Shown: in pieces, positions 18,735 to 27,133 of the stretch
Layout of the letters: each line of letters begins with the position of its first letter
Position numbering within the stretch: the stretch's first letter is position 1
From: Devosia lacusdianchii
GTDB taxonomy: Bacteria; Pseudomonadota; Alphaproteobacteria; Rhizobiales; Devosiaceae
NCBI RefSeq assembly: GCF_022429625.1
Contig: NZ_CP092483.1
Span: forward strand, 3,472,001 to 3,536,000
DNA: 64,000 bases
Direction: 5' to 3'
Position numbers and translations under genes: made by a program
Notes under the pieces: generated by a model
What the model was told of the DNA's origin: nothing
Databases searched by the model: none
What the model saw: only the letters and a program-made list of their open reading frames with translations

Positions 18735-20111
18735 TCAGGGCCGCAATTCGGCCAGGGCGCTATCCAGCGCTTTCAGCAGGCGGTCGCCGGCCAGATCGAT
18801 TGTGGCGCGTTCCCAGATCAGAGGCGGCGCCATGATGATGGAGCTGCCGACGGCACGCACCATCAGCCCATTGGCGATAGCGTGGTCGCGCACCTTTGTG
18901 CCGGCGGTGCCTGACGGCATGTAGCGCTCGCGGGTCGTCTTGTTCTTGACCAGTTCGACAGCCGCCATCAGGCCAACGCTGCGCACTTCGCCGACCAGCG
19001 GATGGCCCGCGATCCGCTCCTGCAGCATCTGGGCAAGATAGGGCCCGGTTTCCTCGCGGACCCGGCCGATCAGGCCTTCACGCTCGATAATCTCGAGGTT
19101 CTTGAGCGCCACGGCACAGCACACCGGATGGGCCGAATAGGTGTAGCCATGGAAGAACTCGCCACCCTTTTCGACCAGGGTATTGGCGATCCGGTCGCCC
19201 ACCAGCAGCGCCGAGAGCGGCTGATAGCCCGAGGTCAGCGCCTTGGCCGTGGTGATGGTGTCGGCCTCTATGCCGAAGGTCTGGGCGGCGAACCAGTTGC
19301 CGGTACGGCCATAGCCGGTGATGACCTCGTCCAGCATCAGCAGCACGTCGTACTTGGTGCAGATGCGCTGGATTTCGGGCCAGTAGCTGGCGGGCGGAAT
19401 CTTGACGCCGCCAGCGCCCAGAATGGGCTCACCGATGAACGCGGCCACCTTGTCGGCGCCGGCCGCAAGGATGGCGCCCTCGACGGCGCGGGCCGCCCTC
19501 AGGCCGAAATCGTGGTCGCTCTCGCCCGGCTCGGCCAGCTCGAAGGCGTAGGGCGGGATGACATGCACGATGTTGGGCACGGCGCCATTGAGCTGGTTGT
19601 GCATGTCGGTCATGCCGCTCAGCGACGCACCGGCAATGGTGGAGCCGTGATAGCCCGAGTTGCGGGCGATGACGATGTTCTTCTCCGGCTTGCCTTCCAG
19701 CGCCCAGAAGTGACGCACCAGGCGCAGCGCCGTGTCGTTGGCCTCCGAGCCGGACGTGCCGAAGAACACCTGGTTCATGTTCTCGGGCGCGATCTCGGCC
19801 AACTTGGCAGCCAGCATGACCGGGGCCGGCGTCGAGCAGCGGAAGAAGGAATTGTAGAAGGGCAATTCCTCCATCTGCCGAGCCGCGGCGTCGGCCAGCT
19901 CCTTGCGGCCATAACCGACATTGACGCACCACAGGCCGGCCATACCGTCGAGCAGTTCAAGGCCTTCGGTGTCGTAGATATAGGGCCCCTCGCCGCGCAC
20001 GATCATGCGGGCGCCATTGGCGCGCAGCTCCTTGTGGTCGGTGAAGGGATGCAGGTGGTGGGTGTCGGCCTGCTGCAACTGGGCGCGGGAGTATTTGGTA
20101 TTGGTGGTCAT
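18735..20111 (-). CDS. Class III (omega) aminotransferase, copy 1
   Basis: A PLP-dependent aminotransferase of 458 residues that moves a terminal amino group to an oxo acid. Family landmarks are LHPFTDHKELRANGARM, GLWCVNVGYG, the GTSGSEANDTALRLVRHF block near residue 120, LDEVITGYGRTG, and the PLP lysine in TTAKALTSGY. The closest described groups are putrescine/beta-alanine/omega-amino acid:pyruvate transaminases (SpuC-like). ATG 20111 has AGGA eight bases upstream; GTG 20114 is the alternative. It is separated from the BKACE gene by 138 bases and continues into the serine hydrolase 66-84 bases later. Confidence 0.94.
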   Translation of the reverse strand: MTTNTKYSRAQLQQADTHHLHPFTDHKELRANGARMIVRGEGPYIYDTEGLELLDGMAGLWCVNVGYGRKELADAAARQMEELPFYNSFFRCSTPAPVMLAAKLAEIAPENMNQVFFGTSGSEANDTALRLVRHFWALEGKPEKNIVIARNSGYHGSTIAGASLSGMTDMHNQLNGAVPNIVHVIPPYAFELAEPGESDHDFGLRAARAVEGAILAAGADKVAAFIGEPILGAGGVKIPPASYWPEIQRICTKYDVLLMLDEVITGYGRTGNWFAAQTFGIEADTITTAKALTSGYQPLSALLVGDRIANTLVEKGGEFFHGYTYSAHPVCCAVALKNLEIIEREGLIGRVREETGPYLAQMLQERIAGHPLVGEVRSVGLMAAVELVKNKTTRERYMPSGTAGTKVRDHAIANGLMVRAVGSSIIMAPPLIWERATIDLAGDRLLKALDSALAELRP

Positions 20112-20249
20112 CACATAAGTCCTGATGGATGTCTCTAAGAGGTGGTCGACGGTTCGCTCAGGGTTGGGCGGGCGGCGAATAGCCGATGCGCGCGCACAAG
20201 CGCATCAGCTCGAAATACTTGCAGCAAGACGATGGGGTGGGAACGGCGA

Positions 20250-21056
20250 TCATGGTTGGCCTTCGCCTTGACGCGGAGTGGAGGCGATAGCTTCAGCGAT
20301 CAACCGAATGGCGGCAACACGCGCCTGGTTTGACGGCGCAACGCTGCCATCGGCGTGCAGGAGATTGTTCTCGAAGCCGACCCGCGCCTTGCCGCCGGCG
20401 CGCAGCGCCGCTGCCAGGCAAGCGGTTTCGCCCTGCCCGAAGGCACACACCATCCAGTCGGGTGCATGCGACAGCCCACCCGCCGCGTCGAGGAAAGACT
20501 CGAGGTCGGATGGCGCGCTGCTCTGGTCGACGGAATACCGGCCCAGCACATAGAGTAGTGACAGGCTTGCGCCGTCTACCGCGCCCGAGGCGACCAGGCC
20601 AACGAGCCGCTCAAGGTCGGCCGCATCGTAGAGAATGTGCTGCACGGCAATGTCGGCCGCAGCACACCATTGGTAGAACCGGGCGGCGGCCGGCTCGTCG
20701 GAACCTGCCGGAGCAAGCTCGCGCAGCGCCGCCGAAATGGCAGCGGGCCGCAGGTCGCGCACCATCTGCATCTGCGCTTCCGGCGTGTAGCGCCCGACGG
20801 CCTCGGTCGAAACCTGCACCAGCATGCCCGGCGCCTGTTCCGCGACGAGATCGATCACCTGCCGATAGCGGGTGGCATCAAGCAGGTGCCCGCCACCGTC
20901 AGCACGGACATGGGCGTGAATAGCGTCGGCGCCGGCCAGTTGGCATTCCCGCGCCGTCGCCGCAATTTCCTGCGGCGTCATGGGCAGTTGCGGGTGGTCC
21001 GCCTTGGTGCGCCGGGCGCCGGTGGGCGCCACCATGATGCGTGGCAGGGTCATCAT
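20250..21056 (-). CDS. Beta-keto acid cleavage enzyme (BKACE, DUF849 family)
   Basis: A 268-residue TIM-barrel enzyme of the BKACE family (formerly DUF849), whose members condense a beta-keto acid with acetyl-CoA to give acetoacetate and a new acyl-CoA. MVAPTGARRTKADHPQLPMT at the N-terminus, IHAHVRADGG (the Zn-binding His pair) near residue 50 and the later AVQHILYDA fit the family. It overlaps the upstream dehydrogenase gene by 4 bases (ATGA). This dehydrogenase-BKACE pair is the same arrangement used for carnitine in described systems, so the pair should convert a beta-hydroxy acid to a CoA ester plus acetoacetate. Several BKACE subfamilies have unknown substrates. Confidence 0.88.
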   Translation of the reverse strand: MMTLPRIMVAPTGARRTKADHPQLPMTPQEIAATARECQLAGADAIHAHVRADGGGHLLDATRYRQVIDLVAEQAPGMLVQVSTEAVGRYTPEAQMQMVRDLRPAAISAALRELAPAGSDEPAAARFYQWCAAADIAVQHILYDAADLERLVGLVASGAVDGASLSLLYVLGRYSVDQSSAPSDLESFLDAAGGLSHAPDWMVCAFGQGETACLAAALRAGGKARVGFENNLLHADGSVAPSNQARVAAIRLIAEAIASTPRQGEGQP

Positions 21057-22003
21057 GGCGTTTCGTCCAGCGCCTGCAGCACGGCAATCAGCCGTCGATC
21101 CCGCGCGGCGGCGAGGGTCGAGATCGTCCGACCTTTCGCCTCGTCGGCAACGCCCGCCACCAACATCTCGCGCGTGCGGCCATCAAGGGCCGGCGCGCCT
21201 AGCTCGGCCCAACGGGCTTCCTGGGCAGGACCCAGATGATCGAGATACGCGGCCATGCCGCCGGCGCCACCGCCCAGATGATAGAGCATATGCGGGCCAT
21301 CGACGGCCCAGCGCAGGCCGGGTCCGAAGCGAATGGCACGGTCCACATCCTCCACGCTGGCAATGCCCTCGGCGACGATATGCACCGCCTCGCGCCACAG
21401 CGCCGAACTCATGCGATTGGCAACGTGCCCTCGGGCTTCCTTGGCTACGCGGATGGGCGCCTTGCCGAGGCGTTCGAACCAGGCATAGGCCGCTTCCTGA
21501 GCCTCCGACGCAGTCTTGTCACCGCGCACCAGCTCCACCAGCGGCACCAGATGCGGCGGGTTAAAGGGATGAGCAACCAGCACGCGCTCGGGATGCCCGC
21601 AATCGCGCTGCAGGTCGGTGGCTCGCAGCGATGAAGTGCTGGAGCCGATAAGAACATCAGCCGCGGCAATTTCATCGATGCGCGCCAGCAGCGCCTGCTT
21701 TAGCTCAAGAACTTCCGGTGCATTTTCCTGCACATAATCAGCCGGCCCAACGGCACCTTCCAACTCCGCACAGAATTGCAGCGCCGCGGGCGGGATGGTG
21801 GGCAAGGATGACAACTGCGCCAGATCGGCCAGAGCCTGTTCGATGATCGGGCGGATGGCCACCTCGGCATCCGGTCGCGGATCATGCACGCGCACGGCGA
21901 GGCCGCGGCTCAGGAAGAACGCCGCCCACGCCCCGCCGATGAGCCCGCCGCCAACGATGGCGACGGTGGCTATGCCCGCGGACCGGAACGGACCCTGACT
22001 CAC
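21053..22003 (-). CDS. 3-hydroxyacyl-CoA dehydrogenase family, L-carnitine-dehydrogenase-like
   Basis: An NAD-dependent dehydrogenase of 316 residues. The Rossmann motif is VAIVGGGLIGGAWAA near residue 14. VQENAPEVLELKQALL, IGSSTSSLRATDLQ and AHPFNPPHLVPLVELV are the blocks shared by L-carnitine 3-dehydrogenase and L-gulonate dehydrogenase relatives. No acyl-CoA binding need be assumed for this subgroup. I place the start at GTG 22003, which has GGAGG seven bases upstream and a 4-base GTGA overlap with the aminotransferase stop; the GTG at 22009 lies almost on the ribosome site. Together with the BKACE it defines a beta-hydroxy acid degradation step. Confidence 0.88.
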   Translation of the reverse strand: MSQGPFRSAGIATVAIVGGGLIGGAWAAFFLSRGLAVRVHDPRPDAEVAIRPIIEQALADLAQLSSLPTIPPAALQFCAELEGAVGPADYVQENAPEVLELKQALLARIDEIAAADVLIGSSTSSLRATDLQRDCGHPERVLVAHPFNPPHLVPLVELVRGDKTASEAQEAAYAWFERLGKAPIRVAKEARGHVANRMSSALWREAVHIVAEGIASVEDVDRAIRFGPGLRWAVDGPHMLYHLGGGAGGMAAYLDHLGPAQEARWAELGAPALDGRTREMLVAGVADEAKGRTISTLAAARDRRLIAVLQALDETP

Positions 22004-23418
22004 AGGCACCCCTCCGCCCGAAGTTCAACGGCGACGTCGGCAATGGCATCGCGCAGGCTATTGGCCAGGGTCGCCAACTCGGCCTCGCTGACAATGAAGG
22101 GCGGCGACAGCGCAATCGTATCGGAATTGGGCAATGCGCGGACCAGAATGCCGCGACGCCGCGCGGCGAGGGCAACCCGCCCGGCTGCCTTGATTGTCGG
22201 CGCGAAGGCGGTCTTGTTGGCCTGGTCGGCGACCAGTTCGACGCCCATCATCAGACCGGCCGAGCGGATATCGCCGACGAGGTCGAGACCGGCAAGCGTG
22301 TCGGGAAACATGCGGGCGAAGGTCGGCGCGATTTCGGCCACGCGCTCCACCAGCCCTTCCCGCTCGAGGATATCGAGATTGGCCATAGCGGCAGCCGTAC
22401 AGGTCGGGTGGCCCGAATAGGTAAAGCCATGCGCGAACACCCGGCCATCGGCTGCGGCCGCTTCGAAGACCGACCAGATCTTGTCGCCAACCAGCACCGC
22501 CGACAGCGGAAGATAACCGCTGGTCAGACCCTTGGCAGCGAGAATGAGGTCCGGCTGCATGTCGTAGAGATCCGAGCCGAACCAAGTGCCGAGGCGACCA
22601 AAGCCGGTGATCACTTCATCAGCCACCAGGCGAACGTCGTAGCGCTCAAGCACTTCGCGAATGGCCTGGAAATAACCTTCGGGCGGCGGCAGCACGCCGC
22701 CAGTGCCCATGACGGGCTCGGCGATGAAACCGGCAACGGTATCGGGACCTTCCGCGAGGATCATGTCCTCGATCTCACGCGCCAGGATGGTGGAATAGGC
22801 CAGCTCGCTCGTGCACTGCCTGGCCGGCGCGTCGCGGTAGAGATCGGGCTTGGACACATGGCGGGCGAAGTTCAGCGGCAGGCCGAAATGCTGATGCACC
22901 ATGGGCACGCCGGAGAGGCTGCCCGAGGCCACCGACACGCCGTGATAGGCGTAGGAGCGCGAGATGATCTTGCGCTTTTCCGGCTTGCCGCGACAGATAT
23001 TGTAGCTCCACAGCATCTTGACCGCGGTGTCGTTGGCGTCCGAACCCGACGAGCCATAGAACACTCGCTTCATCCCCGCCGGCGCCAGCCGCAGCAGCCG
23101 CTCCGACAGGGCAATGCTGGGCGCATTGCTGATGCCGTTGAACGAGTGAAAGAACGGCAACTGCTGCGACTGCGCGGCAATAGCCGCCGAAATCTCCTCG
23201 CGGCCATAGCCGACATTGACGCACCACAGGCCCGCCGCACCGTCAAGATAGGTGCGTCCGTCGATATCGGTGACAGTGCAGCCATGGGCGCGATCCATGA
23301 CGATAGGGCCGACCGCTTGCTGGTCCCTGATCGCCGTGAACGGGTGGAAGAAGGACGCGCGGTCTTGCGCCTTCAAAGCATCGATTCCCGCGGCTGCAGC
23401 ACCAAGCGCACCATGCAT
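22000..23418 (-). CDS. Class III (omega) aminotransferase, copy 2
   Basis: A PLP aminotransferase of 472 residues, closely similar in layout to copy 1 at 18735: LDGAAGLWCVNVGYGREE, GSSGSDANDTAVKMLW, VADEVITGFGRLG and PLP lysine in LAAKGLTSGYLPLSAVL. The open frame runs 240 codons further upstream into the reductase gene. The true start is ATG 23418, which follows GGAGGG and lies 73 bases from operator B. It is the first gene of a minus-strand operon that may run ten kilobases, to 12849. Having two distinct omega-aminotransferases suggests a diamine-type substrate or two successive deaminations. Confidence 0.93.
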   Translation of the reverse strand: MHGALGAAAAGIDALKAQDRASFFHPFTAIRDQQAVGPIVMDRAHGCTVTDIDGRTYLDGAAGLWCVNVGYGREEISAAIAAQSQQLPFFHSFNGISNAPSIALSERLLRLAPAGMKRVFYGSSGSDANDTAVKMLWSYNICRGKPEKRKIISRSYAYHGVSVASGSLSGVPMVHQHFGLPLNFARHVSKPDLYRDAPARQCTSELAYSTILAREIEDMILAEGPDTVAGFIAEPVMGTGGVLPPPEGYFQAIREVLERYDVRLVADEVITGFGRLGTWFGSDLYDMQPDLILAAKGLTSGYLPLSAVLVGDKIWSVFEAAAADGRVFAHGFTYSGHPTCTAAAMANLDILEREGLVERVAEIAPTFARMFPDTLAGLDLVGDIRSAGLMMGVELVADQANKTAFAPTIKAAGRVALAARRRGILVRALPNSDTIALSPPFIVSEAELATLANSLRDAIADVAVELRAEGCL

Positions 23419-23490
23419 GACAACATTCCCTCCGACCCCGGAACCCGCACGTCCGAGCCCACAAAACTGATCTCCACCGACTCTATATAG

Positions 23491-23507
23491 TGCGATCGCA
23501 GATCGCA
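23491..23507. promoter_or_regulatory. Operator B within the promoter of the main catabolic operon
   Basis: Perfect inverted repeat TGCGATC-gca-GATCGCA. On the minus strand it is followed at once by TATATA, a good -10 element, with TATTGT 17 bases before it as a plausible -35. The repeat thus fills the spacer of the promoter for the aminotransferase operon, the place expected for repression. Confidence 0.8.
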
Positions 23508-23548
23508 CAATAGCATCCAAGGCAGAATGACCCGTCGACGCTGAGACG

Positions 23549-25465
23549 CTAGAGTTCCACCTCGACGGAACCCACAGGATTGGTCGAACAAGCCAGCACG
23601 AACCCATCCTGTTTTTCTTGATCTGACAGGACGTTACGCGCCGGATCGGCACAGTTCGCCGCGAGTTGCCATTGGCCGCTGCGAATTCGGCAGCGACAAG
23701 TTCCACAGATGCCAGCCTCGCAGTCGGATTGCAGAATGATGCCCCGATCTCTGGCCAGATCGAGCAGCGTCCGCGCGCCTTCGCCGGTCGCGGTGCGACC
23801 GCTATTGACGAAGGTAACATCGTAACGCCCGATCCGCGGCAGCGCGCGGGCATCCACCCTCTCTCCGCCAAAGCTTTCTTCCACATAGGAACCACGAACC
23901 GGCACGGGCCAATTCGCGTGCAGGTCCCTGACAAGCGCACGAAAGCCCTCCGGTCCGCAGCAAAGCACCGCACGTTCGGTAAGGTCCGGCGCCACCGCCG
24001 CCAGCATGGCCGCATCCAGGCGGCCGGCATGGATATCGCGGGCGGGCCGGCCCGTGGCATTCCACGTGATGCTGAGCCGCCCGGCCATCTGGCGCTGCAG
24101 CACCTCCAGCTCGCGCCGAAACGGCAGGTCGACCCCATCGCGGCCGCTGTGGTGGAACCGTATGTCGCGATCGAGATTATGATCGGCGATGTAGCGCAGC
24201 ATCGACATCATCGGCGTGATACCGCTGCCGGCTGAGATCATGAGGATCGGCCGGGCCGCGTCGACGATCCCGAGGTGAAACTTACCCCCCGGCCCGACCG
24301 CGCGTAGCCGGTCGCCAACGCGCAGCTTGTTATGCAGGTGGTTGGAGACGACACCGCCTGGCACGCGCTTGACCGAGATCGACAGATGCGCCGGCCGCGA
24401 TGGCGACGAGGAAATCGTGTAGTTCCGCCGCACTGGTTCCCCGTCGATTTCGGGCAGGATGGCCAGGTACTGGCCAGGCAGGTAGTCGAAGGCGCGGTCC
24501 GCCTCGAAGCGAAAGCTCACCATGTCGGCGGTTTCAGCGACACGACCGACACAGGTCAGCACCAGTTCGGAACGCCCGCCACCGGGGGCAGGCCGCGCCG
24601 CCGGCAGCGATGACACCGGCGCCACCAGAGGCGGTCCGGACAGCTCAGGCGGCGGCTTGCGCGACAGGATTTCGATCGGCGTGCCGGCAAATATGCGGCC
24701 GCGCGAGCGAGGCACCAGGAACTGGCCAAAATAGACCTTGCCATCGGCCCCGCGCCGATGGCGCACCAGGAGCGACAGCGGCTCGCGTTGCGGGTCGGCG
24801 GCGCCGCTTTCCGGATCGAGCGTAATCATGACGCAGCGGTCGCAGGGACCGGCCACGGTGAACTCGACATCGCCGATGCGGATGCTCTCCCAGCTATCCT
24901 CGGCGAAGGCGGCCGCGCCGGTCACCACCAGATTGGCCCGGAAGCGCGCGATGTCGACTGGCGTCTCGAGCTGCGCGTTGACCGCCGCCAGCGAGGCCGC
25001 ATTCACCAGCAGCAGCGGCGCCGTGTCGGCGAAACTCACGGGCCCGCCTTGCGGCAGTCCAGCCTGACGCTTCGTTCCGGCATGCTCAAGGGCCAGCCGG
25101 CAGGGACGCTCAAGCAGTGCGGCCAGCCAGTCCGCGGCCGCATCGCCCCCATCGAGCGCCGCGACCGCGTCCCCCCACACACTGGCCTGGCCCGTCATGG
25201 GGAGAAGGCTCGGCAGGAAAATGGTCAACGGCGCCCTGCCCGGCGCCGTCAGCACGATCTCGTCCCGGTCCACCTGCACCGAGATGGTCAGCAGTTCTGG
25301 CGCGGTTCGCGCCGTCAAAGCCACGCCGCCGGCGTCGATCACCATCATCCGGCGATCGCCGGCCAGTCCCTTGTCCTCCAGCCGCGCACTGCCAACAGCA
25401 GTGCCGCCAGCCGATTTCAACGGATAGATATGGATGCTGTCGAGCTGCGGCCCGGCCCCGTCCAT
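23549..25465 (-). CDS. MOSC domain / ferredoxin-NAD(P) reductase / [2Fe-2S] ferredoxin fusion
   Basis: A 638-residue fusion. Residues ~8-90 form a MOSC N-terminal beta barrel (IHIYPLKSAGG) and ~115-265 a MOSC domain, with CDRCVMITLDPESG (Cys208, Cys211) at the position of the molybdenum-ligand region in mARC/YcbX. Residues ~300-400 form an FAD-binding domain (RRNYTISS), ~405-530 an NAD domain (ISAGSGITPMMSML), and ~545-638 a plant-type ferredoxin with cluster cysteines 582, 587, 590 and 626. YcbX and mARC reduce N-hydroxylated compounds; this protein would carry its own electron chain. It could instead be the reductase for an oxygenase encoded elsewhere. It starts 4 bases after the ALDH stop, in the operator C operon. 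Confidence 0.88.
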   Translation of the reverse strand: MDGAGPQLDSIHIYPLKSAGGTAVGSARLEDKGLAGDRRMMVIDAGGVALTARTAPELLTISVQVDRDEIVLTAPGRAPLTIFLPSLLPMTGQASVWGDAVAALDGGDAAADWLAALLERPCRLALEHAGTKRQAGLPQGGPVSFADTAPLLLVNAASLAAVNAQLETPVDIARFRANLVVTGAAAFAEDSWESIRIGDVEFTVAGPCDRCVMITLDPESGAADPQREPLSLLVRHRRGADGKVYFGQFLVPRSRGRIFAGTPIEILSRKPPPELSGPPLVAPVSSLPAARPAPGGGRSELVLTCVGRVAETADMVSFRFEADRAFDYLPGQYLAILPEIDGEPVRRNYTISSSPSRPAHLSISVKRVPGGVVSNHLHNKLRVGDRLRAVGPGGKFHLGIVDAARPILMISAGSGITPMMSMLRYIADHNLDRDIRFHHSGRDGVDLPFRRELEVLQRQMAGRLSITWNATGRPARDIHAGRLDAAMLAAVAPDLTERAVLCCGPEGFRALVRDLHANWPVPVRGSYVEESFGGERVDARALPRIGRYDVTFVNSGRTATGEGARTLLDLARDRGIILQSDCEAGICGTCRCRIRSGQWQLAANCADPARNVLSDQEKQDGFVLACSTNPVGSVEVEL

Positions 25466-25469
25466 GGCG

Positions 25470-26915
25470 TCACCAGCCGGAATAGGCGGTCTTGACCGTG
25501 GTGTAGAATTCCTTGGCGTAGGCGCCCTGCTCGCGCGGACCGTAGTTGGACGCCTTGGTGCCGCCGAAGGGCACGTGGAAATCGACGCCCGCCGTGGCGA
25601 CGTTGACCATCACCATGCCGCTGCGCGAATGACGCTTGAAGTGCTCGGCATATTTGATCGAAGTGGTGGCAATGCCGGCCGACAGCCCGAATTCGGTGTC
25701 CTGGGCAACGGCCAGCGCTTCGTCGTAATCCTCGACGCGGATCAAGCAGGCGACGGGGCCGAAGACCTCCTCCTGATTGATTCGCATGGCATTGCTAGTG
25801 GCCGAGAATAGCGCCGGCTGCAGGAAGAAGCCCTTGGTCGGACGATCCACAAGCTCCCCGCCCGCTTCGAGCACGCCGCCCTCCGCCTTGGCGATCGCGA
25901 TATAGTCCAGGTCCTGGTGCAACTGCCGCGCGTCGACGACCGGACCAACCTGGCTCGCGTCATCCAGCGAATGGCCCACACGGATGGCCTCGATCCGCGT
26001 GCGCAGCGCGTCGAGCAGCCGGTCGTGGATACCCTTGGTGACGATGATGCGGCTCGAGGCCGTGCAGCGCTGCCCGGTGGAGTAGTAGGAGCCGCTGACC
26101 ACGGCTTCCACGGCAATGTCGAGATCGGCGTCGTCGAGCACGACATAAGGATTTTTGCCGCCCATTTCGGCCTGAATACGCGCCCCGCGCCCGGCGACGG
26201 TCGCGATGGCCGCGCGGCCAGTGGCCACTGACCCGGTGAACGATACCGCGTCGATGCCGCGATGCTCCATGATCGCCTGCCCGACCACGCGGCCGGGACC
26301 CATGACCATGTTGAGCACGCCGTCCGGCAGGCCGGCGCGCCGCAATATGTCGACGAGGGCCCAGGCCGAGGCCGGCACCAGATCGGCCGGCTTGAACACC
26401 ACCGTATTGCCATAGGCGAGCGCGGGCGCGATCTTCCAGGCCGGAATGGCGATGGGGAAATTCCACGGCGTAACGATACCGACGACGCCGACCGGCTCGC
26501 GCGTCACCTCAACCTTGATGCCGGCGCGGATAGATGGCAGCACGTCGCCCGGATTGCGCAGGGCTTCGCCGGCCATGAACTTGAAAACCATGCCGGCGCG
26601 GACGACTTCGGCCCGTCCCTCGGCGCGGATCTTGCCCTCCTCACGGCTCAGCAGATCACCCAATTCATCGCGGCGGGCCAGGATTTCCGTCGCGGCGCGA
26701 TCGAGAATGTCGAAACGCTGCTGCGGCGTGGAGAGCGACCACGAGGCCAGCGCATGGCGCGCGGCGTCGACCGCCGCATCGACCGAAGCGGCTGTGCCGC
26801 TGGCATAGAGCCCGATGACGTCATCGATGTCGGAAGGGCTGCGGTTCTCTCGCGCCTCGGCGCCATCCACCCAAGCGCCACCGATCAGGTTGGCGCGAAC
26901 TGCCAGTTTGTCCAT
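25470..26915 (-). CDS. Aldehyde dehydrogenase (ALDH superfamily), copy 1
   Basis: NAD(P)-dependent aldehyde dehydrogenase, 481 residues. Landmarks are GVVGIVTPWNFPIAIPAWK, VSFTGSVATGRA, the catalytic Glu in QAEMGGKNPYVVL and catalytic Cys in TGQRCTASSR near residue 282, and a C-terminal VPFGGTKASNYG. The profile resembles 2,5-dioxovalerate / succinate-semialdehyde type enzymes. ATG 26915 follows GAGGCG. It is first in a two-gene unit with the MOSC-reductase fusion, under operator C, and probably oxidises an aldehyde produced by the aminotransferases. Confidence 0.94.
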   Translation of the reverse strand: MDKLAVRANLIGGAWVDGAEARENRSPSDIDDVIGLYASGTAASVDAAVDAARHALASWSLSTPQQRFDILDRAATEILARRDELGDLLSREEGKIRAEGRAEVVRAGMVFKFMAGEALRNPGDVLPSIRAGIKVEVTREPVGVVGIVTPWNFPIAIPAWKIAPALAYGNTVVFKPADLVPASAWALVDILRRAGLPDGVLNMVMGPGRVVGQAIMEHRGIDAVSFTGSVATGRAAIATVAGRGARIQAEMGGKNPYVVLDDADLDIAVEAVVSGSYYSTGQRCTASSRIIVTKGIHDRLLDALRTRIEAIRVGHSLDDASQVGPVVDARQLHQDLDYIAIAKAEGGVLEAGGELVDRPTKGFFLQPALFSATSNAMRINQEEVFGPVACLIRVEDYDEALAVAQDTEFGLSAGIATTSIKYAEHFKRHSRSGMVMVNVATAGVDFHVPFGGTKASNYGPREQGAYAKEFYTTVKTAYSGW

Positions 26916-27001
26916 TGTATATTCGCCTCGTCCTGCTCTCGAAAGGTTATGCTGACAGGCACTCACAAGGTGCTTGGCAAGTCATGCAGGCATCAATATA
27001 C

Positions 27002-27018
27002 TGCGATCGCAAATCGCG
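27002..27018. promoter_or_regulatory. Operator C between the two aldehyde dehydrogenase genes
   Basis: TGCGATC-gca-AATCGCG, matching sites A and B at 15 of 17 positions. On the minus strand it is followed by TATATT (-10) with CATTGC 17 bases before, the same geometry as site B. It lies 87 bases upstream of the minus-strand ALDH start and 116 bases before the divergent plus-strand ALDH, so it may control both. Confidence 0.75.
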
Positions 27019-27133
27019 CAATGACGTTTGATAATTTCAGGCTAATTCCGCCTACAGCATTAGAATAATTGCGGAAAAATTCGACACTGGCCGATCTGCC
27101 TGCGAAAAAACTACAAATTGGGATGCATGATAG

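Noticed and set aside
23419..24138. 240-codon N-terminal extension of aminotransferase copy 2
   Set aside because: It overlaps the MOSC-reductase gene and contains the operator and promoter; the ATG at 23418 has a good ribosome site and gives the family length.
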